64,000 nt of DNA from Breoghania sp. (GTDB lineage Bacteria; Pseudomonadota; Alphaproteobacteria; Rhizobiales; Stappiaceae), in contig NZ_OY771475.1 in the NCBI RefSeq assembly GCF_963674635.1, positions 558,001 to 622,000 of the forward strand, written 5' to 3'. How positions within the stretch are numbered: the first letter of the stretch is position 1; each line of letters opens with the position of its first letter. The position numbers and the translations under genes were made by a program. Shown here piece after piece: positions 49,957 through 58,444 of this stretch. Under the pieces are notes generated by a model, which saw nothing but the letters and a program-made list of their open reading frames with translations, had not been told where the DNA came from and searched no databases.

Positions 49957-51366
49957 TCAGACCGAGTAGTACATGTCGAACTCGACCGGATGCGGGGTCA
50001 TTTCGTAGCGCATGTTCTCTTCCATCTTCAGCTCGATATAGGCATCGATCTGATCGTCGTCGAACACGCCACCGGCCTTGAGGTATTCACGGTCGGCATC
50101 CAGGGACATCAGAGCTTCACGCAGCGAGCCGCAGACGGTCGGGATGTCCTTGAGCTCTTCGGCGGGAAGGTCGTAGAGGTTCTTGTCCATCGCGTCGCCG
50201 GGATGGATCTTGTTCTTGATGCCGTCGAGGCCAGCCATGAGCATGGCAGAGAAGGCCAGATACGGGTTCGCGGTGGGATCGGGGAAGCGGACTTCGACGC
50301 GCTTTGCCTTCGGAGACGAAGCCATCGGGATGCGGCAGGACGCGGAACGGTTGCGCGAGGAATAGGCCAGCAGCACCGGCGCTTCGTAACCCGGGACCAG
50401 ACGCTTGTAGGAGTTGGTCGAGGGGTTGGTGAAGGCATTGAGCGACTTGGCGTGCTTCAGGATGCCGCCGATGTAGTACAGGCAGGTTTCCGACAGGTCG
50501 GCATACTGGTTGCCGGCGAAGGTCGGAGTGCCGTCCTTCCAGATGGACTGGTGGACGTGCATGCCCGTGCCGTTGTCGCCGAAGACCGGCTTCGGCATGA
50601 ACGTGGCAGACTTGCCGTAGGCGGCAGCAACCTGGTGCACCGCGTACTTGTAGATCTGCATCTTGTCGGCCTGACGGGTCAGGGTGTCGAACTTCATGCC
50701 GAGCTCATGCTGCGCAGCCGCCACTTCGTGGTGGTGCTTTTCGACCTCGATGCCCATTTCGGCCATCACGGTCAGCATCTCGGAACGGTAGTCCTGGCCC
50801 TGGTCGATCGGCGGGACGGGGAAGTAGCCACCCTTCGTGCGCGGACGGTGTCCCATGTTGCCGGCTTCGTATTCGGCATCAAGGTTGGTGGGCAGTTCCT
50901 GGCTGTCGAGCTTGAAGCCGGTGTTGTACGGGTCGGCCGCGAAGCGGACGTCGTCAAACACGAAGAACTCGGCTTCCGGGCCGACGAAGACGGTGTCGCC
51001 GATACCCAGCTGGTTGACGTAAGCCTCGGCCTTCTTGGCGGTCATGCGCGGGTCGCGGTTGTAACCCTCACCGGAGGCGGGCTCCAGGATGTCGCAGAAG
51101 ATGGCCATGGTGGACTGAGCGAAGAACGGATCGATGTGGGCCGATTCCGGATCGAGCATCAGGGTCATGTCCGACTCGTTGATGGCCTTCCAGCCAGCAA
51201 TCGAAGAGCCGTCAAACATGACGCCCTCGGCGAACATGTCCTCGTCGACGAGCGAGCAGTCCATCGTGACGTGCTGCATCTTGCCGCGCGGATCGGTGAA
51301 GCGCAGGTCAAGGAACTTGATGTCCTTGTCTTTGATCGTCTTGAGGACGTCGTTGGCAGTGCTCAT
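49957..51366 (-). CDS. glnA: Glutamine synthetase type I
   Basis: Dodecameric enzyme that makes glutamine from glutamate and ammonia. 469 residues, the standard type-I length. Landmarks: FDGSSIAGWKAINESDM, VGPEAEFFVFDDV, the ammonia/metal site VEKHHHEVAAAQHELGMKFDTL, NGTGMHVHQSIWKDG, VEVRFPDPTANPY. The adenylylation tyrosine is Y398 in KNLYDLPAEE, so activity is regulated by GlnE. It follows glnB by 155 bp on the minus strand, both under the sigma-54/NtrC promoter upstream of glnB. Confidence 0.97.
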   Translation of the reverse strand: MSTANDVLKTIKDKDIKFLDLRFTDPRGKMQHVTMDCSLVDEDMFAEGVMFDGSSIAGWKAINESDMTLMLDPESAHIDPFFAQSTMAIFCDILEPASGEGYNRDPRMTAKKAEAYVNQLGIGDTVFVGPEAEFFVFDDVRFAADPYNTGFKLDSQELPTNLDAEYEAGNMGHRPRTKGGYFPVPPIDQGQDYRSEMLTVMAEMGIEVEKHHHEVAAAQHELGMKFDTLTRQADKMQIYKYAVHQVAAAYGKSATFMPKPVFGDNGTGMHVHQSIWKDGTPTFAGNQYADLSETCLYYIGGILKHAKSLNAFTNPSTNSYKRLVPGYEAPVLLAYSSRNRSASCRIPMASSPKAKRVEVRFPDPTANPYLAFSAMLMAGLDGIKNKIHPGDAMDKNLYDLPAEELKDIPTVCGSLREALMSLDADREYLKAGGVFDDDQIDAYIELKMEENMRYEMTPHPVEFDMYYSV

Positions 51367-51521
51367 TTGTACCTTCCTGGAATTATTAGGATGGAGCCTT
51401 GGTGGTGTGATGTGTTCGTACCGGTTTTCAAGTTCCAGATGGCGAAAACCGGCCTCTCCTCGGACACATGTTAGAATTCGAGATTGCGGCCTTTGATCCT
51501 GAAGGGAATGGCCGGCAAGGA

Positions 51522-51860
51522 TCAGATCGCGTCGTTTCCTGTCTCGCCAGTCCGGATGCGAACCGCATCTTCGATGTTGAGAACAAAAATCTTTCCGTCG
51601 CCGATACGTCCGGTCTGAGCGGAAGTGCGAATGGCCTCCACGGCCTTTTCCACCAGATCATCCGTGAGGACGATCTCCACTTTAACCTTCGGCAGAAAGT
51701 CGACCACGTATTCGGCCCCGCGATAGAGCTCCGTGTGTCCCTTCTGCCGACCGAAGCCCTTGGCCTCGGTGACAGTGATTCCCTGCAGGCCGACTTCCTG
51801 CAGCGCCTCCTTCACTTCGTCTAGCTTAAAGGGTTTGATGATCGCTTCGATCTTCTTCAT
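51522..51860 (-). CDS. glnB: Nitrogen regulatory protein PII
   Basis: 112-residue signal-transducer that senses 2-oxoglutarate and ATP/ADP. Starts MKKIEAIIKPFKLDEVKEAL; the T-loop has GHTELYRGAEYVVDFLPKVK with the uridylylation Tyr at position 51; the C-terminal signature is TGRIGDGKIFVLNIEDAVRIRTGE. It precedes glnA, the order typical of alphaproteobacteria. A strong ribosome site (GAAAGGGAGG) is just upstream. Confidence 0.97.
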   Translation of the reverse strand: MKKIEAIIKPFKLDEVKEALQEVGLQGITVTEAKGFGRQKGHTELYRGAEYVVDFLPKVKVEIVLTDDLVEKAVEAIRTSAQTGRIGDGKIFVLNIEDAVRIRTGETGNDAI

Positions 51861-51931
51861 CGCCTCCCTTTCTCCGGGTCATGCTGGCGGGCGCAGAAAC
51901 AGTCCGGCCCATCCCTTCGACAGTGTACGAA

Positions 51932-51947
51932 AGCATGGTTCGTGCCA
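51932..51947 (-). promoter_or_regulatory. Sigma-54 promoter of glnB-glnA
   Basis: On the minus strand TGGCACGAACCATGCT: the invariant GG and GC are separated by 10 bases as required for the -24/-12 class, and TGGCACG matches the -24 consensus exactly. It ends 71 bp before the glnB start codon. Confidence 0.85.
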
Positions 51948-52063
51948 ACGCGCCAGTCGTTGATTTCAAATGCTCAACCGCGCCGATTGCGCCTGATTTT
52001 CGAGCAGTGAATGGCGGCGGCGGTCGCGCGGTGTCGGTGGGGTATGACGCAAAAATGGGCGAT

Positions 52064-52080
52064 TGCACAGATTTGGTGCA
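52064..52080. promoter_or_regulatory. NtrC binding site upstream of glnB
   Basis: TGCACA-GATTT-GGTGCA fits the NtrC consensus of TGCAC and GTGCA half-sites. It lies about 130 bp upstream of the sigma-54 promoter, the distance usual for NtrC enhancers. Confidence 0.78.
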
Positions 52081-52243
52081 TTATTATGTAGTTTCCGCCT
52101 CGTTGAGGCGGCATGGAGGGTCAAATCTCCATTCAAGTGACCGGACGTGACCGCTTTTGCCTTCAAAATGTGTCCGTGTTCACGCTGATGGAAATTGTGC
52201 AAGGGCGGACGATGCGATCAAATAGGCAGCTGACGAACAAGGA

Positions 52244-53812
52244 ATGAGCGGGGCGGTGTTGATGCAGCAGGTCCTGAGCGTGGCGCAAATGGGAGAGGCC
52301 GACCGGCGGACGATCGCCGCCGGTGTGCCGGGAATTGACCTCATGGAAGCGGCCGGTCGTGGTGTCGCTGAAGAGGTCTGTGCCGAATACGGGCCGGAGT
52401 GCCGGGTCCTGGTGTTGGCAGGGCCGGGCAACAATGGCGGCGACGGGTTCGTGATCGCGCGCATTCTGGAGGAGCGCGGTTACAGGGTCGTCGTGGGGCT
52501 TCTGAGCGCACCGGAGCGGCTGAAGGGCGACGCGCTGGTGGCATTCGAAAAGATGTCCGGCGCGGCGGAGCCCGCGCAGGCGGCGCAGGTGCGCGAGGCT
52601 GATGTCATCGTGGATGCGCTGTTCGGCGCGGGGCTTGATCGGCCGCTCGAAGGCGCCGTTGTCGAGTTGGTTGAAGCAGTCAATGCGCGTCGGCGCGCAG
52701 GCGCCAGGGTCGTGGCTGTTGATCTGCCAAGCGGAGTGTCCGGTGACACCGGTGCGATTCTCGCTAATGCCGCGGGCGGGATTGCCATCGAGGCGGATGT
52801 CACGGTCACCTTCTGCCGCCTGAAGCCCGGCCATCTGCTTTTCCCCGGCCGTGCGCTGTGCGGTGATGTGCGGGTTGTGGATATCGGCATACCGGATCGG
52901 GTTGTGGAGGATGTGGCGGGGGCGGTGCCACCTCTTTCTCTCAACGGGCCGGACCTGTGGCGGGCCGCGTGGCGCGTACCGGGTGCGAGGGATCACAAAT
53001 ATACGCGCGGGCACGTGGTTGTCGCGGGTGGGCCGGTGCATGCCACAGGCGCGGCGCGGCTGTCGGCGGGCGCTGCCTTGCGTATCGGCGCTGGGCTTGT
53101 GACGCTCGCTTCTCCCTCACAGGCGGTGGCGGTGAACGCGGCCCATCTGACGGCGGTGATGATCCGGCCCGTCGACGATGCGGATGGTTTTTCCGCCTTG
53201 TTGGCCGATGAGCGTCTGAACGCGGTGGTCGCCGGTCCGGGCTTTGGGGTGGGCGAGCCGATGCGCGCGCTTGTTTTGGCGGTTCTTGCGGGAGAAAGCG
53301 CGCGCCGTGCCGTGGTGCTGGATGCTGACGCGCTGACGAGTTTTGCCGCTGATCCGCAGGCTCTTTTTGGTGCGATCCGGGCAAGCCGGTGCCGTGATGT
53401 GGTTCTGACCCCGCATGAGGGAGAATTCACCCGGCTCTTTCCCGGATTGTCCGACACCTCGTTATCGCGCGTGTGGCGCGCGCGTGAAGCGGCGCGGATC
53501 AGCGGTGCGGCGGTCCTGCTCAAGGGGGCGGATACGGTTGTCGCCGATCCGGATGGACGGGCGACAATCTGCAACAATGCGCCGGGCTGGCTGGCGAGCG
53601 CGGGGTCTGGAGACGTGCTGGCCGGAATCATCGCCGGGCTCCTGGCGCAGGGCTTAAGCGGATTCGATGCGGCGGCCATGGGAGCATGGTGTCACGGCGA
53701 AGCGGGCAGGGTTGCGGGGGCCGGTCTGATCGCGGAAGATCTCGCGCCGAGCCTGAAGCCAGTGATTGCGCGGCTTGCCGCCGATTGTGACGGCAAGTCG
53801 AAGGACAATTGA
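52244..53812 (+). CDS. nnr: Bifunctional NAD(P)HX epimerase / ADP-dependent NAD(P)HX dehydratase
   Basis: Repairs hydrated NADH and NADPH. 522 residues, two fused domains. N-terminal epimerase (YjeF-N): GIDLMEAAGRGVAEEV, VLAGPGNNGGDGFVIARIL and VIVDALFGAGLDRPLEG. C-terminal dehydratase (YjeF-C, ribokinase-like): ARDHKYTRGHVVVAGG, VAGPGFGVGEPMR, LDADALTSFA, LTPHEGEFTRLFPG, VLLKGADTVV, WLASAGSGDVLAGIIAGLL. Ribosome site AAGGA directly before the ATG at 52244. Divergent from glnB. Confidence 0.95.
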   Translation: MSGAVLMQQVLSVAQMGEADRRTIAAGVPGIDLMEAAGRGVAEEVCAEYGPECRVLVLAGPGNNGGDGFVIARILEERGYRVVVGLLSAPERLKGDALVAFEKMSGAAEPAQAAQVREADVIVDALFGAGLDRPLEGAVVELVEAVNARRRAGARVVAVDLPSGVSGDTGAILANAAGGIAIEADVTVTFCRLKPGHLLFPGRALCGDVRVVDIGIPDRVVEDVAGAVPPLSLNGPDLWRAAWRVPGARDHKYTRGHVVVAGGPVHATGAARLSAGAALRIGAGLVTLASPSQAVAVNAAHLTAVMIRPVDDADGFSALLADERLNAVVAGPGFGVGEPMRALVLAVLAGESARRAVVLDADALTSFAADPQALFGAIRASRCRDVVLTPHEGEFTRLFPGLSDTSLSRVWRAREAARISGAAVLLKGADTVVADPDGRATICNNAPGWLASAGSGDVLAGIIAGLLAQGLSGFDAAAMGAWCHGEAGRVAGAGLIAEDLAPSLKPVIARLAADCDGKSKDN

Positions 53813-53849
53813 CTTCACCGCTCTTGTATGGGAGTACGTCGCCGCCGAT

Positions 53850-53933
53850 GCGGCTGTGGCGGAATTGGTAGACGCGCTTGGTTTAGGTCCAAGTGTCCCT
53901 GACGTGGGGGTTCGAGTCCCTCCAGCCGCACCA
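53850..53933 (+). tRNA. tRNA-Leu (anticodon TAG)
   Basis: 84-nt cloverleaf with long variable arm and encoded CCA. Acceptor stem GCGGCTG/CAGCCGC, anticodon stem CTTGG/CCAAG around TTTAGGT with TAG, T-arm GGGGGTTCGAGTCCCTC. Lies between nnr and the trigger-factor gene, a common position in Hyphomicrobiales. Confidence 0.96.
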
Positions 53934-54173
53934 TGGCCCGATTTCGGACGTTCCGTGTCGGTTGTTCCGTGTTGATCCGGGCTTTGCCCGGCCGATGTGC
54001 GGCCCGCTCGGAAGAAGTGTTGCTGGTCTGCCGACAGGTTCGGCACAGGTTCGGCACATAGTTGAATAGTTGAAGGCTCTTTGCCAGTTGAAGGCCTTTG
54101 CCCGTTTATCGAACGGTCATCTCTACGAACGCCGGGAACGCGGTGTTCCAGATCGAGGACGAAGAATACAACC

Positions 54174-55538
54174 ATGCAGGTAACCGAAACCCTGTCGGAC
54201 GGGCTGAAGCGGGAGCTCAAGGTCGTCATCCCGGCCGATGATATCGCTGGTCGGCTGGACACTTATCTCGAAGACCTGAAGTCCAAGGTCCGTATCAAAG
54301 GTTTCCGCCCCGGCAAGGTCCCGACCGCGCACATGAAGCGGCTCTACGGGCGCCAGGCGATGGCCGAGATCGTTTCCACCATGCTCAACGAGACCACGAC
54401 CAAGGTCGTGGATGAGCGCAAGGAACGCCCCGCGCTGCAGCCCGAAATCAATCTTTCGGATGAAGATGCGGAGAAGGTGCTCGCGGGTGAGATCGATCTC
54501 TCCTACACCATGTCCTACGAAGTGCTGCCGTCCTTCGAGATCGGCGCGTTCGACGACATCGAGATCGAACGCCCGATCGTCGAGATTTCCGACGAAGGCG
54601 TGATGGAGCAGGTCGAGCAGATCGCCGAATCCAACCGTCCGTTCGCGCCCAAGGAAGGCAAGTCCGTGAAGGCGGAGAACGGCGACCGCGTGACCATGTC
54701 CTATGTGGGCAAGATCGATGGCGAACCGTTTGAGGGCGGCGCCGACGAGAACGGTCAGCTGGTGCTGGGCTCCGGTCGCTTCATCCCCGGCTTCGAAGAT
54801 CAGCTCGTGGGCGTGAAGAAGGGCGACGAGACCGTCGTCACCGTCAAGTTCCCGGATGACTATCACGCTGATTTCCTGGCCGGCAAGGAAGCCACCTTCG
54901 ATGTCACCGTGAAGGACATCGAGGCTCCGGGCGAGCTGGTGGTCGATGATGAATTCGCCAAGGGTCTTGGCCTTGAATCCCTCGACAAGCTGAAGGAAAT
55001 CATCCGCGGCCAGATCGAGAGCCAGTTTGGTCAGGCGACCCGCACGAAGGTCAAGCGCCAGCTTCTCGACAAGCTGGACGAGCGCTATGACTTCCCGTTG
55101 CCGGAAAAACTCGTGGAAAACGAGTTCGACAACATCTGGCGTCAGGTGCTGGCTGACATGGAACGCGCCGGCAAGTCCTTCGAGGACGAAGGCGCCGACG
55201 AGGAGGCCACCAAGGCCGACTACATGAAGATCGCCCAGCGCCGCGTGCGCCTCGGTCTGGTTCTTTCCGAAATCGGCGAGACCAACAAGATCCAGGTCTC
55301 CGATGAGGAGCTGCAGCGCGCCATGTACGAGCAGGTGCGTCAGTATCCGGGCCAGGAGCAGCAGGTCTTCGAATATTTCCAGAAGAACCCGGCCGCGCTG
55401 GCCGGCCTGCGCGCCCCGATCTATGAAGACAAGGTCGTCGATTATCTGCTGGAGCTGGCCAAGGTCACCGACAAGGTCGTGACCAAGGAAGACCTGCTGA
55501 AGGCCGACGAGGACGAGGATGAGGCCGCTGAGGCCTGA
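54174..55538 (+). CDS. tig: Trigger factor
   Basis: Ribosome-associated chaperone and prolyl isomerase. 454 residues: N-terminal ribosome-binding domain with the motif GFRPGKVP (about 43-50), PPIase domain GDRVTMSYVGKIDGEPFEGG...LVLGSGRFIPGFEDQLVGVKKGDE (about 165-225) and a long helical C-terminal domain ending in an acidic tail EDEDEAAEA. The frame is open to 54081, but the conserved N-terminus MQVTETLSDGLKRELKVVIP begins at 54174. It precedes clpP, clpX and lon, the standard chaperone-protease order. Confidence 0.96.
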   Translation: MQVTETLSDGLKRELKVVIPADDIAGRLDTYLEDLKSKVRIKGFRPGKVPTAHMKRLYGRQAMAEIVSTMLNETTTKVVDERKERPALQPEINLSDEDAEKVLAGEIDLSYTMSYEVLPSFEIGAFDDIEIERPIVEISDEGVMEQVEQIAESNRPFAPKEGKSVKAENGDRVTMSYVGKIDGEPFEGGADENGQLVLGSGRFIPGFEDQLVGVKKGDETVVTVKFPDDYHADFLAGKEATFDVTVKDIEAPGELVVDDEFAKGLGLESLDKLKEIIRGQIESQFGQATRTKVKRQLLDKLDERYDFPLPEKLVENEFDNIWRQVLADMERAGKSFEDEGADEEATKADYMKIAQRRVRLGLVLSEIGETNKIQVSDEELQRAMYEQVRQYPGQEQQVFEYFQKNPAALAGLRAPIYEDKVVDYLLELAKVTDKVVTKEDLLKADEDEDEAAEA

Positions 55539-55940
55539 TCTTTCCCCAATGTGGGCAGTTCCCTGAAAACGGGGACGTCCGGACGTTTCGTGCCCCGCCT
55601 GTCAGATCGACAGGCGGGGCATTCGTCTGTCGGGGGAGGACGTTTCATTGCCGAGAAATCCTTGATCCGGCGAAACGAAATCCTATTTGACCACCAGGCT
55701 TGCGAGGGGTGGGAGCCGCAACTCGCGGCAGGCAAGTCTGTCCTTTTCGGTGCGCGCTTCGTTAAGGATAAGGGGCTATCTTCGCATCCGGCCCGATCAC
55801 AGGGTATGATCGACTCTTTCGGGCCGCGGCATCATCCCCTATGTATTGGGTGCCCTGCTGCGACTCGTGAAGCCTGTTTGCGTGGCGCGGCAGACCGAAT
55901 TTTGGTGCGCTCGTGAGAAGCGCCGAGTGATGGACCACAC
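55539..55940 (+). other. tig to clpP gap: hairpin and clpP promoter region
   Basis: 402 bp. A terminator-like hairpin at 55591-55621 ends tig. A stretch CCCCTATGTATTG (55836-55848) resembles a sigma-32-type -10 region as expected for a heat-shock protease gene, but the -35 is weak (CTTTCGG near 55816). No gene seen. Confidence 0.4.
55591..55621 (+). terminator. Hairpin after tig
   Basis: Perfect 13-bp stem TGCCCCGCCTGTC (55591-55603) with GACAGGCGGGGCA (55609-55621), 5-base loop; followed by TTCGTCTG, so no strong T-run. Confidence 0.55.
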
Positions 55941-56576
55941 ATGAAAGATCCCGTCGATTTCTACATGAGCACGCTGGTTCCGATGGTCGTGGAACAGACC
56001 AATCGCGGCGAACGCTCGTATGACATTTTCTCCCGTCTGCTGAAGGAACGCATCATCTTCATCACGGGCGGTGTCGAAGACCACATGGCGACGCTGGTAT
56101 GTGCCCAGCTGCTGTTCCTTGAGGCGGAGAACCCGACCAAGGAAATCGCCATCTACATCAATTCGCCCGGTGGCCTCGTCACCGCCGGCCTGGCGATCTA
56201 TGACACGATGCAGTTCGTGCGTCCGGAGATCTCCACGCTGTGCATCGGTCAGGCCGCCTCGATGGGGTCGCTGCTGCTGGCAGCCGGTGCGCCCGGTTCG
56301 CGCTATGCGCTGCCGAATGCGCGCGTGATGGTGCATCAGCCCTCCGGCGGGTTCCGCGGTCAGGCCTCCGACATCATCCTGCATGCGCAGGAGATTCTCA
56401 GCCTGAAGCGTCGCCTGAACGAGATCTACGTGAAGCATACCGGGCGTGAGCTTGCCGACATTGAAGAAGCGCTGGAACGCGACAACTTCATGACGGCCGA
56501 CATGGCCAAGGAATTCGGCATCATCGACAAGGTCATCGCCGACCGGACGTCGCTCGCCGATGAGGATGAAAGCTGA
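55941..56576 (+). CDS. clpP: ATP-dependent Clp protease proteolytic subunit
   Basis: 211-residue serine protease forming the ClpP tetradecamer. Catalytic triad in order: S107 in GQAASMGSLL, H132 in MVHQPSGG and D181 in ERDNFMTA. Also IAIYINSPGGLVTAGLAIYD and the hydrophobic N-terminal loop region. Start at 55941. clpX is 281 bp downstream with its own promoter region. Confidence 0.97.
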   Translation: MKDPVDFYMSTLVPMVVEQTNRGERSYDIFSRLLKERIIFITGGVEDHMATLVCAQLLFLEAENPTKEIAIYINSPGGLVTAGLAIYDTMQFVRPEISTLCIGQAASMGSLLLAAGAPGSRYALPNARVMVHQPSGGFRGQASDIILHAQEILSLKRRLNEIYVKHTGRELADIEEALERDNFMTADMAKEFGIIDKVIADRTSLADEDES

Positions 56577-56857
56577 TATCGCTCCGCGGAGGCGGGCCCT
56601 GGGCCCGTCTTGCGGTGAAGGATCGATGGTCGTTGCCGCGCGTCCCTATGGGCGCAATCTTGCCGGCTTAAGCGAATATTGATTTTTCCGATGGAAGCAT
56701 GGTTGGATCCGTTGGAACGCAGCGTCATGATTGGGCGCTCCGGTGGGTCTGAAAAATTATAAGTCAATCGGCCTGGGGCTGTCGGCATAAAGGTGCCGCA
56801 AAGCCGTGCTGATTCAAGCGGAGGCAGTGTGCCTCCGAACGATGCGGGGTTGATCGA

Positions 56858-58123
56858 ATGAGCAAGACCAGCGGCAGCGACACGAAGAACACACTCTACT
56901 GCTCGTTCTGCGGAAAGAGCCAGCATGAGGTGCGCAAACTCATCGCCGGCCCGACGGTCTTCATCTGCGACGAATGCGTGGAACTTTGCATGGACATCAT
57001 TCGCGAGGAGAACAAGTCCTCGCTGGTGAAGTCGCGCGAGGGCATTCCCACGCCGCAGGAAATCCGCCAGGTCCTGGACGACTACGTGATTGGCCAGTTC
57101 GAGGCCAAGAAGGTGCTGTCCGTCGCCGTGCACAACCACTACAAGCGGTTGAGCCACGCGGCAAAGAACAATGACGTCGAACTCGCCAAGTCGAACATCC
57201 TGCTCGTTGGCCCGACGGGCTGCGGCAAGACCCTGCTTGCGCAGACGCTGGCGCGGATTCTCGATGTGCCCTTCACGATGGCCGATGCGACCACGCTCAC
57301 CGAAGCCGGCTATGTCGGCGAGGACGTGGAGAACATCATCCTGAAGCTGCTGCAGTCGGCCGACTACAATGTCGAGCGTGCGCAGCGCGGCATCGTCTAC
57401 ATCGATGAGGTCGACAAGATCTCGCGCAAGTCGGACAACCCCTCGATCACGCGCGACGTGTCGGGCGAGGGCGTCCAGCAGGCTCTGCTGAAGATCATGG
57501 AAGGCACGGTCGCCGCCGTTCCGCCGCAGGGCGGGCGAAAGCATCCCCAGCAGGAATTCCTGCAGGTGGATACGACCAACATCCTGTTCATCTGCGGCGG
57601 CGCCTTTGCGGGTCTCGACAAGATCATTTCCGATCGTGGAACGAAGACCTCCATCGGCTTCAAGGCCAAGGTGAAGGCGCCGGACGAGCAGAAGACGGGC
57701 GAACTGTTCCGCCTGCTGGAACCGGAAGACCTGTTGAAATTCGGCCTCATTCCCGAGTTTGTCGGTCGACTGCCGGTCATCGCGACGCTGGAGGATCTCG
57801 ACGAGGATGCCCTCATCCAGATCCTGACGGAGCCGAAGAACGCGCTGGTGAAGCAGTATGCGCGGCTTTTCGAGATGGAAGACGTTGAACTGACCTTCCA
57901 CGACGACGCGCTGCGCGCGGTCGCCCGCAAGGCGATCGAACGCAAGACGGGTGCGCGCGGCCTGCGTTCGATTCTGGAGGCCATCCTGCTCGACACCATG
58001 TTCGAGCTTCCCGGCCTCAAGGACGTCAAGCAGGTGGCGATTTCCGCCGAAGTCGTCGAGGGCAAGGCACAGCCGCTCTACATCTACGAAGACAGGGCGG
58101 AGTCGTCGGCCACCTCCGCCTGA
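56858..58123 (+). CDS. clpX: ATP-dependent Clp protease ATP-binding subunit
   Basis: 421-residue AAA+ unfoldase for ClpP. N-terminal zinc finger CSFCGK...CDECVELC (C4, about residues 15-46), Walker A GPTGCGKT (about 117-124), Walker B IVYIDEVDKIS, the IGF loop that docks on ClpP (residues near 265, KTSIGFKAK), sensor-2 Arg in KTGARGLRSILE. Start MSKTSGSDTKNT at 56858. Confidence 0.97.
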   Translation: MSKTSGSDTKNTLYCSFCGKSQHEVRKLIAGPTVFICDECVELCMDIIREENKSSLVKSREGIPTPQEIRQVLDDYVIGQFEAKKVLSVAVHNHYKRLSHAAKNNDVELAKSNILLVGPTGCGKTLLAQTLARILDVPFTMADATTLTEAGYVGEDVENIILKLLQSADYNVERAQRGIVYIDEVDKISRKSDNPSITRDVSGEGVQQALLKIMEGTVAAVPPQGGRKHPQQEFLQVDTTNILFICGGAFAGLDKIISDRGTKTSIGFKAKVKAPDEQKTGELFRLLEPEDLLKFGLIPEFVGRLPVIATLEDLDEDALIQILTEPKNALVKQYARLFEMEDVELTFHDDALRAVARKAIERKTGARGLRSILEAILLDTMFELPGLKDVKQVAISAEVVEGKAQPLYIYEDRAESSATSA

Positions 58124-58444
58124 TCGCGAGGCGTCGCCTGTTCCGATTGCCCATCTTCGCACGGCAGTCCAAATCTTTACGGGGGAGGGAGGCGTCCCAG
58201 CCTTGACACCTCCCCCCCGGCTCGCCACCTAATGATTGAGCCAGCGGCCAGGGATTGCGACGGCTGCCTTTTGAAGGGGCTGTTGCAGTTGGCTTGAAGA
58301 TATCCGTTCCGGCACATCCGACAGCGCGCAAGGTTGTCGTTTTGTCGTCCCGCCATGGCGGGAGGGCGTGTCAGGTTCGGTAGCCGCAAGACGTGTCCCC
58401 ACGCATTCCTGCCTGTGCCGGGACACTGACAGAGAGGACAAGAA
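58124..58444 (+). other. clpX to lon gap, no gene
   Basis: 321 bp. It contains a consensus TTGACA (58203-58208) without a well-spaced -10, and a perfect 16-bp palindrome TCCCGCCATGGCGGGA (58348-58363) that could form a hairpin in the lon leader. No terminator of clpX was seen. Confidence 0.4.

Larger units (their letters stand above)
51861..52243. other. Divergent control region between glnB and nnr
   Basis: 383 bp holding the sigma-54 promoter (51932-51947) and the NtrC site (52064-52080) of the glnBA unit. The stretch nearest nnr (52180-52243) holds the nnr ribosome site (AAGGA). An incomplete second dyad CCGCCTCGTTGAGGCGG occurs around 52098. Confidence 0.6.
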
